This document shows positions 1-5,847 of a stretch of DNA of 5,847 nt, piece by piece. Location: positions 7,345 to 13,191 of the forward strand of contig JALWNR010000518.1 in NCBI GenBank assembly GCA_027083715.1, given 5' to 3'. The translations under genes and the position numbers were made by a program. Numbering within the stretch: position 1 is the first letter of the stretch; every line of letters begins with the position of its first letter. The notes beneath the pieces were generated by a model. The model was not told the DNA's origin and searched no databases. It worked only from the letters and a program-made list of their open reading frames with translations. This stretch comes from Bacteroidales bacterium (GTDB taxonomy: Bacteria; Bacteroidota; Bacteroidia; Bacteroidales; NBLH01).

Positions 1-30
1 ATACTGTTTTGTGCTGCCGTAGTAAAGGCA
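1..30 (+). other. C-terminal end of a Sec signal peptide
   Basis: The first ten visible codons give a hydrophobic run ending in V-K-A, followed by Gln. This is a common signal peptidase I context in Bacteroidota exported proteins. The basic N-terminus and start codon lie upstream of the window. It fits the type IX C-terminal signal at the other end, since such cargo first crosses the inner membrane by Sec. Confidence 0.6.
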
Positions 31-1521
31 CAAACTATTGAAGTTCCTGAAATAAAATCAGTATCAGTCAATCCGCAAACACAACTGATTGAAATAAAAT
101 GGACTGTGAGCGATGTATCACAAATTGACGGATATGTAGTAAAAAGGCAAATATTTGGTCAGCCCGGAGTAGTGGACGGAAGTTGGAATACCATTGCAGA
201 TATTACAGATCCTAACCAAATGAGCTACACAGATACGAGCACTATATACGGTGCTGCCCAACCGGCTGCACGTGCAGAAAATTACCGGATAGCAGCTTAT
301 AAAATAGTTAGTGGAAACATTCAGTACGGGAATATGAGCACAGGAGTCAGTTCAGTACTTCTCTATCCTGTTAGTTTTGATGCTTGTTTTATGACTAATA
401 CGCTCAGTTGGTCTCCATACAATGGATTTAGTCCGGCAGTAAGTAGCTACAATATATATTACACAGGCGGAACCAATACTCCGGCAATTTTATTGGCAAC
501 AATTACCAACGGAGATACAAGCCTTGTTCATCAGAGTGTACTACCCGATACCACTTACTATTATATTGTTGAAGCTTTTAGCGACACATCGGTTGATACG
601 GCATACTCAAACATAAGAAGTATCAGTATAATAATTCCGGGAAACCCGCAAACCATGAATGCAGATTATGCCACCATTGATAATTACAATGAAATTAGTC
701 TTTCTTTTACAGTGGATGAAAATGCTACAATTGACCGTTATGTTTTATTAAAGTCAGATTCATTAAACGGAGTTTATGACACATTGGCAAGTTATCCTGC
801 CGGAACTGCACAAATTATCTACACAGATTATGCAAGAACAGCGCAGGAGCAATTCTTTTACAAAGTAATTGCCATTAACAACTGCAATGTTACCACTGCC
901 GAAAGTAATGTAGCAAGTAATATTTTACTGGAAGCACAAGCAGCAAACGATGGAAGCAAAACAAACATCCTTGACTGGACTGCCTATGCGGAATGGCTGG
1001 GCGGAGTATATACCTATGAAATATTCAGAAGTATTGATGGCTCTGCATATCAATCAATAGCACAAGTTTCGGCAAATACGACAACTTATACCGATGACAT
1101 TACCAATTTAATAATGCCTAATTATGGTGGACAGCCTTCGCAAGGACATTTTTGCTATTACATACTGGCAACAGAAGATACGGGCAATCCGTATGGAATT
1201 ACCGGAGCAAGCAAATCAAATATTTCCTGTGCACATCAGGAGGCAGTTGTTTGGTTTCCAAATGCTTTTAATCCGAAAAGCCCCAAGCAGGAAAACAGAA
1301 CTTTCAAACCGGTTGCTTCTTTTGTAAGTGATTATACTTTGATTATTTATGACCGTAATGGCAGTATTGTTTTTGAATCAGATAATCCGCTGGAAGGTTG
1401 GGATGGAACCACTGGTAACGGTAGTTTATTAAAACAGGGTACTTATGTTTACATGTTAAAATACAGGTCTAAAAATAATCAAATTGTTGAAAAATCAGGG
1501 CAAATTAATTTAGTCTATTAA
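1..1521 (+). CDS. Secreted FN3-repeat protein with T9SS type B (CHU_C) sorting domain, 5' partial
   Basis: The frame is open from base 1 with no start in the window, so the gene begins upstream and 506 residues are visible. The GTG at 106 should not be taken as the start, because it lies inside the first beta-rich module. Residues 1-10 (ILFCAAVVKA) look like the end of a signal peptide, with cleavage likely before Gln11. About four fibronectin-III-like modules follow, near residues 15-118, 119-210, 215-310 and 311-414. They are judged from recurring patterns such as LSWSPYN, SYNIYY, TYYYIVEAF and YEIFRSIDG. Residues about 416-506 match the gliding-motility-associated / CHU_C C-terminal domain, with WFPNAFNP (418-425), GWDGT (466-470) and GTYVY (480-484). 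Proteins with this ending are exported through the outer membrane by the type IX system. No enzymatic domain is visible. A structural or adhesin-like surface role is inferred from the architecture only. The RSH gene follows after 31 bp. Confidence 0.88.
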   Translation: MLFCAAVVKAQTIEVPEIKSVSVNPQTQLIEIKWTVSDVSQIDGYVVKRQIFGQPGVVDGSWNTIADITDPNQMSYTDTSTIYGAAQPAARAENYRIAAYKIVSGNIQYGNMSTGVSSVLLYPVSFDACFMTNTLSWSPYNGFSPAVSSYNIYYTGGTNTPAILLATITNGDTSLVHQSVLPDTTYYYIVEAFSDTSVDTAYSNIRSISIIIPGNPQTMNADYATIDNYNEISLSFTVDENATIDRYVLLKSDSLNGVYDTLASYPAGTAQIIYTDYARTAQEQFFYKVIAINNCNVTTAESNVASNILLEAQAANDGSKTNILDWTAYAEWLGGVYTYEIFRSIDGSAYQSIAQVSANTTTYTDDITNLIMPNYGGQPSQGHFCYYILATEDTGNPYGITGASKSNISCAHQEAVVWFPNAFNPKSPKQENRTFKPVASFVSDYTLIIYDRNGSIVFESDNPLEGWDGTTGNGSLLKQGTYVYMLKYRSKNNQIVEKSGQINLVY

Positions 1522-1552
1522 TTTTACAACTGGCAAAATAGCGAAATATTAT

Positions 1553-3772
1553 ATGCGGGATAAAATTACAAATATTGAAATTATTGGTGAAGAGGAAGTA
1601 GTAACAGCCTTTGTTGAAATGTTGGATTTATGCCCCAGATGCTCAATAAAAGAGCAAAGAGCAAAAATTATCAATGCATATAATTTTGCATATGAAGCAC
1701 ACAGAGGGCTTAAACGAAAGACCGGCGAGCCGTTTATTCTCCACCCAATTGAAGTAGCTAAAATTGTATTAGGTGAAATAGGGCTTGGTGTAACTTCCGT
1801 GATGTGTGCACTATTACATGATGTTGTAGAGGATAATGATGATATTTCTTTGGAAGATATTGAAACACAATTTGGTAAGCAAGTAGCCTCAATCATAGAC
1901 GGACTCACTAAAATCACTAATGTTTATGATGATGAACAAAATGTTCAGGCAGAAACTTTCAGAAAAATGCTGATGACCATTCCGCAGGATATCCGTGTGA
2001 TTTTAATAAAACTTGCCGACAGACTCCACAATATGCGCACCTTAAGCGGAATGGCAGAAAACAGAAAAATTGTAAAAGCAGGTGAAACACTATACGTATA
2101 TGCGCCACTTGCCCGAAAGCTGGGTTTGAATAAAATTGGCAGGGAACTGGAAGATTTAAGTTTTAAGCACCACCTGCCGGAAGATTACAATAAATTATTA
2201 CAAATAATAAAAGAAAGTGAAAATCAGCGAATTGAAAATATTTATAATTTCAATGAGCGAATGAAACCGATACTTAAACGTTCCGGCATCAAATATGAAA
2301 TTATAGGTATTCGTAAGTCTTTGTATGCCACATGGTTGAAAATGCGTGAAAGACAAATTCCTTTTGAAGAAATACATAATTTTCAAACCATGCGCTTAAT
2401 TTTTGAACCCAAGGTTCGTGATTCGGAGCGTATGCAATCATACAGAATCTATACTTTAATTACCGAAGAATTTATTGCCCGAAAAGGGAGTTTGCAAGAT
2501 TTTATAAAAAATCCAAAAGATAATGGTTTTCAGGCACTTATAGTTGACATAATGGATGATGATGGCAACTGGAAAGAAGTACAAATATTAAGTCGTCGTA
2601 TGGCGGATATTGCTGAAAGAGGCTATTCGTCTGAGAAAAGCGATAATGAAAACATGAGCCAACGTGACAAATGGATACAGAGCATTGGTAATCAGCTGAT
2701 TAATCCAAATTCAAATGCACTGGATTTTTTAGATAACTTTAAACTGAATTTATATACTTCTGAAATTTATGTGTTTACACCAAGAGGTAAAATTGTAAAA
2801 TTACCCAAAGGAGCTACCGTGTTGGATTTTGCCTTTCATATACATTCGCAATTAGGTTTGCATTGTATTGGTGCAAAGGTAAATAAAAAGTTGGTAAATC
2901 GTGGCTATGTACTGAATAGTGCAGATCAAATACAGGTTTTAGATTCAGCTGCTGCATTGCCTGAGAAAGATTGGCTGAATATAGTTGTATCGGCAAGAGC
3001 CAAAGTTAGTTTAAAAAATTATTTTAAAAAGCAAATAAAAGATAATATTCATCAAGGAGAAATTACCGTTAAAGAAATTCAATCTTCTTTGGAGTTTGCC
3101 ACCGATCAATCAACTATCAACCGTTTGGTAAAGTATTTTCATTGTAATGATAAACGTGATTTATATAATAAAGTAGGCAAAGAGTTAATAACCCGTCAAG
3201 ATTTGATAAAGGCTTTTAAGTCGGTTCAAGGAAGCGGAATTTTTGAGAATTTAATACCTTCGATTTTTAAAACAAAAAATAATCAAAACAATAATTTTAA
3301 ACAAGAATTCAGTCATAAAAAAACCTATGTAATTAAAGAAAGTATTGACGAAGCGGAGCACATTATTGCCGATTGTTGTTATCCTATTCCGGGAGATAAA
3401 TCAATTGCCTATAAAAGCCCGAACGGAGTTATTGAAGTTCACCAAATTAGTTGTCCGGTAGCTATAAAATTAAATGCAGAACATGGCAAATCAGTTGCAA
3501 AAGTACAATGGGAAAATCATACCATAACACAGCATATCAGTAAAATACATTTAAAAGGAATTGATCGCAAGAAAATTGTATTGGAACTTACCGAGGTTAT
3601 TTCATCACAAATGAATGTAAATATGAAATCCATCCACATAGACAGTAGCAACGGGATTTATCAAGGCGATATAATATTGTATGTATCCAGTCTTGATGCT
3701 TTAAACAGTTTAATTGCTAAATTAAAAAAAATATCAGGTATAAAAACAGTTGAAAGAGTGAAAGTAAAATAA
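1553..3772 (+). CDS. spoT: Long RelA/SpoT homologue: intact (p)ppGpp hydrolase, degenerate synthetase
   Basis: The 739-residue protein has the full domain order and normal length of a long RSH enzyme. The HD hydrolase domain (about 30-200) keeps its metal and catalytic motifs: H64 in LHP, H89-D90 and E93-D94 in HDVVED, and D156 and N160 in KLADRLHNM. The synthetase-like domain (about 240-362) is eroded. The usual GRPKxxYS motif reads GIRKSLYA (252-259), the Mg-binding Asp of YDxxAxR is N276, GRxKDYI reads GSLQDFI (312-318), NGYQSLHT reads NGFQALIV (324-331), and AAHW reads SSEK (359-362). E342 in EVQI is kept. TGS (about 402-465), a helical region, a CC...H...C zinc-finger-like domain (C608, C609, H630, C634) and ACT (about 660-739) follow. 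A cytoplasmic role in removing (p)ppGpp, tuned by the C-terminal domains, is inferred. ATG 1553 is the only usable start, since an in-frame TAG lies at 1511 with no ATG, GTG or TTG between. No Shine-Dalgarno sequence is visible. Confidence 0.93.
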   Translation: MRDKITNIEIIGEEEVVTAFVEMLDLCPRCSIKEQRAKIINAYNFAYEAHRGLKRKTGEPFILHPIEVAKIVLGEIGLGVTSVMCALLHDVVEDNDDISLEDIETQFGKQVASIIDGLTKITNVYDDEQNVQAETFRKMLMTIPQDIRVILIKLADRLHNMRTLSGMAENRKIVKAGETLYVYAPLARKLGLNKIGRELEDLSFKHHLPEDYNKLLQIIKESENQRIENIYNFNERMKPILKRSGIKYEIIGIRKSLYATWLKMRERQIPFEEIHNFQTMRLIFEPKVRDSERMQSYRIYTLITEEFIARKGSLQDFIKNPKDNGFQALIVDIMDDDGNWKEVQILSRRMADIAERGYSSEKSDNENMSQRDKWIQSIGNQLINPNSNALDFLDNFKLNLYTSEIYVFTPRGKIVKLPKGATVLDFAFHIHSQLGLHCIGAKVNKKLVNRGYVLNSADQIQVLDSAAALPEKDWLNIVVSARAKVSLKNYFKKQIKDNIHQGEITVKEIQSSLEFATDQSTINRLVKYFHCNDKRDLYNKVGKELITRQDLIKAFKSVQGSGIFENLIPSIFKTKNNQNNNFKQEFSHKKTYVIKESIDEAEHIIADCCYPIPGDKSIAYKSPNGVIEVHQISCPVAIKLNAEHGKSVAKVQWENHTITQHISKIHLKGIDRKKIVLELTEVISSQMNVNMKSIHIDSSNGIYQGDIILYVSSLDALNSLIAKLKKISGIKTVERVKVK

Positions 3773-3773
3773 T

Positions 3774-4667
3774 TTAAGTATAAATATTAGGCAGAGGTTT
3801 ATCAAAGACCTCTAAAAATTTTTTCAAATCATTTACTTTTCTTGAGTCTTTTTGTCGCTCGTAGGCATATATCAGATTGAGCAAAAGTCTTTGAATAATA
3901 GTTAAATTATCACAAGGTGTATAAAAAAAATCAAGCGGCTTAATTTTTTGTTGTTTTAAAAAATAGTCAATTTCCCTTTTGGTTAATACAGCTCCATTGT
4001 TGTACGGATTGATATAAAATGAAACAATTTTACTTTCTAGATCTGTCTCCAATCCGGTATTGAATAAATCTTCAATATAAGCTAAAATAAAATTTTTGGG
4101 AAGATTTACACCATAAACAGGCAAACCTAATTTTTGAGTAATAATTAAATAAATTATTGCCAATGAAATAGGGTTTCCTTTTTTTGTTTCTAAAACCAAA
4201 TTGATGTATGAATTTTTGGGCGAATAAAAATCGGTATTGTTTCGCGAAAATTTATGAATATTGAATATGATGTGATTAATTACTCTAATTTGCTCCAAGG
4301 GTGTCAGATTATCAGTCATTTGCAGCCACGCATCAGTTTTTATCAGTTCAATTTTTTGATTTAGAAAATCATAATCTAAATCAGGAAAATTATATTTTGA
4401 AATCAGGCAAACAGCAGCAAGTAGGTCTTTTCCACCGGTATTTACCCATTCTTTAAACTCTGATAGTGTAGCATGAAATTGTATCGAAGAAATTATTTCT
4501 GTTGATCGCTCCAAAAAAAGCTCGTTTTTACTGTTTTGCCATGCTTTTTTCAGTTCTGAAAGACAATCCTCGCCCGTTTCTATCAAACGTTTTTTTACCG
4601 AATGATAGATTTCCGCATCAGGATCGTCTAATAAGCGGATTAAAGCTATAATTTCTGACTGTTTCAT
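3774..4667 (-). CDS. SirB1-like transglutaminase-fold protein
   Basis: The product is a soluble protein of 297 residues with no signal peptide or membrane segment. Residues 1-60 are helical and HEAT-like (LIRLLDDPDAEIYHSVKKRL). The centre carries the SirB1 / Transglut_core2 signature: NSYINLVLE (152-160), KGNPISLAIIYL (163-174), LGLPVYGVNLP (180-190). Residues about 255-285 (RLLLNLIYAYERQKD) resemble the TPR-like helices that end many family members. The biochemical role of the family is not settled. The position where I expect His in the PxHF motif is Asn192 here, and no Cys lies nearby, so classical transglutaminase chemistry is unlikely. ATG at 4667 was chosen over an in-frame GTG 12 bp upstream (4679), because GTG starts are uncommon in this group and the conserved helix begins at the ATG. 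The stop is 1 bp from the convergent RSH stop, and the phosphorylase gene lies 104 bp upstream on the same strand. Confidence 0.82.
   Translation of the reverse strand: MKQSEIIALIRLLDDPDAEIYHSVKKRLIETGEDCLSELKKAWQNSKNELFLERSTEIISSIQFHATLSEFKEWVNTGGKDLLAAVCLISKYNFPDLDYDFLNQKIELIKTDAWLQMTDNLTPLEQIRVINHIIFNIHKFSRNNTDFYSPKNSYINLVLETKKGNPISLAIIYLIITQKLGLPVYGVNLPKNFILAYIEDLFNTGLETDLESKIVSFYINPYNNGAVLTKREIDYFLKQQKIKPLDFFYTPCDNLTIIQRLLLNLIYAYERQKDSRKVNDLKKFLEVFDKPLPNIYT
3793..3824 (+). terminator. Possible Rho-independent terminator of the RSH gene, inside the opposing CDS
   Basis: AGAGGTTT (3793-3800) can pair with AGACCTCT (3806-3813) to form an 8-bp stem including one G-T wobble, with a 5-base loop. 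Five A's and then a run of six T's (3819-3824) follow. It starts 21 bp past the RSH stop, where a terminator is expected. The weaknesses are that the T-run is separated from the stem by the A's, and that these bases also encode the last residues (EVFDKPL) of the minus-strand gene, so the symmetry may be accidental. Confidence 0.4.
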
Positions 4668-4771
4668 TTTAGGTTGCACTATATTAAAATTACTTTATGG
4701 CATAAATTTAATGACTGAACCTGCCCCTTGATAGCAAAACATATTCATCATTCATTTGCTCATTTATATAA

Positions 4772-5644
4772 TCATTCTGTTAACCGGTCTAAAATTTTAA
4801 CTATCAGCTTTTCCATTGAAACCTTATAATCAGCACTGTATTCTTTTCTAATCCTGTTCGCAATAATATTGCATACTGTTACTGCGCTGTGTCCCAGTAG
4901 TTTAGATAAGCCAAATATTGCCGAGCTTTCCATTTCATAATTGGTTATTTTTTTCCCGTTATGGTCAAAATTTGTTATCTTTTCGTTTAATTGGGGATCG
5001 GCAAGAGGTAAACGCAATTGTCTTCCTTGCGGACCATAAAATCCCGGAGCAGAAATAGTTAAGCCATGACGCATATCATCTTTTCCTACTTTTTTAAGTA
5101 ATTTATCGGATGCAGATACAAAATAAGGAGTTGCCAGTTTTCCATTCCATCCGGTGTGATCTAAAAAGTGTTTTTCTATTTCAGTATCACTAACTTTATT
5201 TCTATCTGCGTAGAAATTCAATAATCCGTCAAAGCCAATTGCCATTTCAGAAATAATGGGTGTATCTACCGGAATATCGCCTTGTAAAGCTCCGGAAGTT
5301 CCTATTCTTATTAAATCAAGAGATTTATGTGTACTTTTGGGTTCTCTGCTTTTTAAATCTATATTGCAAATTGCATCCAATTCATTCAGTACAATGTCAA
5401 TATTGTCTGTACCAATACCTGTGGATAAAACTGAAAGTCTTTTACCGTTATAGTAACCGGTATGTGTTTTAAACTCACGGTTTTGTACTTTAAATTCTAC
5501 TTTATCAAAATATTTGGATATCATATCCACACGATCTTGGTCGCCAACCAAGATAATTGTATCTGCAATATTTTCAGGAAGCAGATGTAGATGAAAAATG
5601 CTTCCGTCTTTGTTTAAAATCAGTTCAGAATCTCCTATTCTCAT
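4772..5644 (-). CDS. udp: Uridine phosphorylase-type nucleoside phosphorylase
   Basis: The 290-residue protein belongs to the PNP_UDP_1 (nucleoside phosphorylase I) family. These cytoplasmic enzymes cleave a nucleoside with phosphate to the free base and (deoxy)ribose-1-phosphate. Aligned by eye with remembered E. coli uridine phosphorylase, the contacts are present: FHL with H18, GDQDRV (34-39) with R38, REF with R56, STGIG (74-78), RIGTSGALQ (113-121) with R113 and T116, and NYEMES (235-240) with E237, M238 and E239. The uracil-recognition positions are also kept, as F202, Q206 and R208 within GFYGPQGR. This favours uridine over purine nucleosides, although related substrates such as deoxyuridine or thymidine cannot be excluded. 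It is longer than the E. coli enzyme (about 253 residues), partly through a Lys/Ser-rich insertion near residues 97-109 before the RIGTSG strand and a longer N-terminus. ATG 5644 fits the family start, and an A/T-rich leader replaces a Shine-Dalgarno sequence. A pyrimidine-salvage role is inferred. Confidence 0.88.
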   Translation of the reverse strand: MRIGDSELILNKDGSIFHLHLLPENIADTIILVGDQDRVDMISKYFDKVEFKVQNREFKTHTGYYNGKRLSVLSTGIGTDNIDIVLNELDAICNIDLKSREPKSTHKSLDLIRIGTSGALQGDIPVDTPIISEMAIGFDGLLNFYADRNKVSDTEIEKHFLDHTGWNGKLATPYFVSASDKLLKKVGKDDMRHGLTISAPGFYGPQGRQLRLPLADPQLNEKITNFDHNGKKITNYEMESSAIFGLSKLLGHSAVTVCNIIANRIRKEYSADYKVSMEKLIVKILDRLTE

Positions 5645-5656
5645 ATGTATTATTTT

Positions 5657-5681
5657 AATTATAGATTATAAATTATAGATT
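5657..5681. repeat. Perfect 11-bp direct repeat upstream of the phosphorylase gene
   Basis: AATTATAGATT occurs at 5657-5667 and again at 5671-5681, separated by ATA (period 14 bp). It lies between the phosphorylase ATG and its candidate -7 element, so it would span the predicted transcription start and the leader. It may be an operator, or only a short duplication in AT-rich DNA. No regulator family is recognisable from the sequence. Confidence 0.55.
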
Positions 5682-5683
5682 GT

Positions 5684-5691
5684 CAAATTTA
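5684..5691 (-). promoter_or_regulatory. Probable -7 promoter element for the uridine phosphorylase gene
   Basis: CAAATTTA on the plus strand reads TAAATTTG on the minus strand, an exact match to the Bacteroidota sigma-ABfr -7 consensus TAnnTTTG. It lies 39 bp upstream of the ATG, which would give a leader of roughly 30-35 nt. No TTG is present at the usual -33 spacing. The nearest, at 5721-5723, is 29 bp away, so only half of the promoter is supported. Confidence 0.4.
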
Positions 5692-5768
5692 TGTTTATTA
5701 ATGGCTATGCATAAAATTTTCAACTTACTTTTTTTCCTAATTTTTCCATATTGGGCTAACAATAGAAT

Positions 5769-5782
5769 ATCCCTAACGGGAT
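5769..5782. repeat. Short hairpin ATCCC-TAAC-GGGAT, possible unit of a dispersed repeat
   Basis: ATCCC (5769-5773) and GGGAT (5778-5782) form a perfect 5-bp inverted repeat around the loop TAAC. It is a GC-rich island in very AT-rich intergenic DNA. From memory, TCCCTAACGGGA-like motifs recur as dispersed intergenic repeats in some Bacteroidota genomes. Only one copy is present here, so its repeat nature is an inference. The stem is too short and lacks a T-run, so it is not a credible terminator. Confidence 0.4.
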
Positions 5783-5818
5783 TTGTAAACAATTAAACAT
5801 TCAACTGTTAAACTATTC

Positions 5819-5826
5819 AAACTTTG
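5819..5826 (+). promoter_or_regulatory. Weak candidate -7 element for a plus-strand gene beyond the right edge
   Basis: AAACTTTG matches TAnnTTTG except for the first base and is followed by TA, close to the right end of the window. No TTG lies at the expected -33 spacing. It would drive a gene divergent from the phosphorylase, but that gene is not in view, so the call rests on a single imperfect motif. Confidence 0.2.
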
Positions 5827-5847
5827 TATATTTTTAACCATATAAGG

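Noticed and set aside
106..108. GTG as the start of the first gene
   Set aside because: The frame is open to base 1, and the upstream codons encode a signal-peptide end and the first strand of an FN3-like module, so the true start is outside the window.
1549..1917. 122-residue minus-strand ORF opposite the RSH hydrolase domain
   Set aside because: It is a shadow of the conserved plus-strand HD domain and shows no protein-family features.
4708..4755. 15-codon minus-strand ORF between the phosphorylase and SirB1-like genes
   Set aside because: It is very short, with no supporting start context or recognisable sequence, and such ORFs are expected by chance in AT-rich DNA.
4680..4771. Promoter or terminator between the two minus-strand genes
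   Set aside because: On the minus strand, TATGTTTTG comes close to TAnnTTTG but has the wrong internal spacing and no TTG upstream, and no stable hairpin with a T-run is seen.
4743..4776. Cluster of five TCAT tetramers just downstream of the phosphorylase stop
   Set aside because: The spacing is irregular and there is no symmetry, so it is neither a credible tandem repeat nor a terminator.
5701..5796. 31-codon plus-strand ORF with a hydrophobic start (MAMHKIFNLLFFLIF...)
   Set aside because: It resembles a signal peptide, but it runs straight into the ATCCC/GGGAT hairpin and stops. It has no recognisable mature part and no promoter, so it is most likely chance or a remnant.

Overview
The window is AT-rich bacterial chromosome, most likely from a member of the Bacteroidota. 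The first protein ends in a CHU_C / gliding-motility-associated C-terminal domain, the type B sorting signal of the type IX secretion system, which is essentially confined to that phylum. No start codon has a clear Shine-Dalgarno sequence, and one CAAATTTA site reads on the minus strand as the Bacteroidota -7 promoter element TAnnTTTG.

Layout. (1) 1-1521, plus: the 3' part of a secreted protein cut by the left edge. What remains is the end of a signal peptide, about four fibronectin-III-like modules and the type B sorting domain. (2) 1553-3772, plus: a full-length RelA/SpoT homologue (RSH) 31 bp downstream. Its (p)ppGpp hydrolase (HD) motifs are intact, but several catalytic residues of the synthetase domain are replaced. 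(3) 3774-4667, minus: a SirB1/transglutaminase-like protein that converges on the RSH gene with 1 bp between the stop codons. A hairpin plus T-run inside its 3' end may terminate the RSH transcript. (4) 4772-5644, minus: a uridine-phosphorylase-type nucleoside phosphorylase with the phosphate, ribose and uracil contacts recognisable. (5) 5645-5847: about 200 bp without a credible gene. It holds a probable promoter element and a perfect 11-bp direct repeat upstream of the phosphorylase, a short ATCCC/GGGAT hairpin that looks like a dispersed repeat unit, and possibly a weak promoter for a gene beyond the right edge.

How the genes relate. The two plus-strand genes are close enough to be co-transcribed, though an adhesin-like exported protein and an alarmone enzyme have no obvious shared job. 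The two minus-strand genes are 104 bp apart, with no recognisable terminator or convincing promoter between them, so read-through is possible. The RSH (alarmone turnover) and the uridine phosphorylase (pyrimidine salvage) are both housekeeping nucleotide-metabolism functions. No mobile element, CRISPR array, RNA gene or defence-type system is visible. The most notable feature is the RSH with an apparently dead synthetase and a preserved hydrolase.
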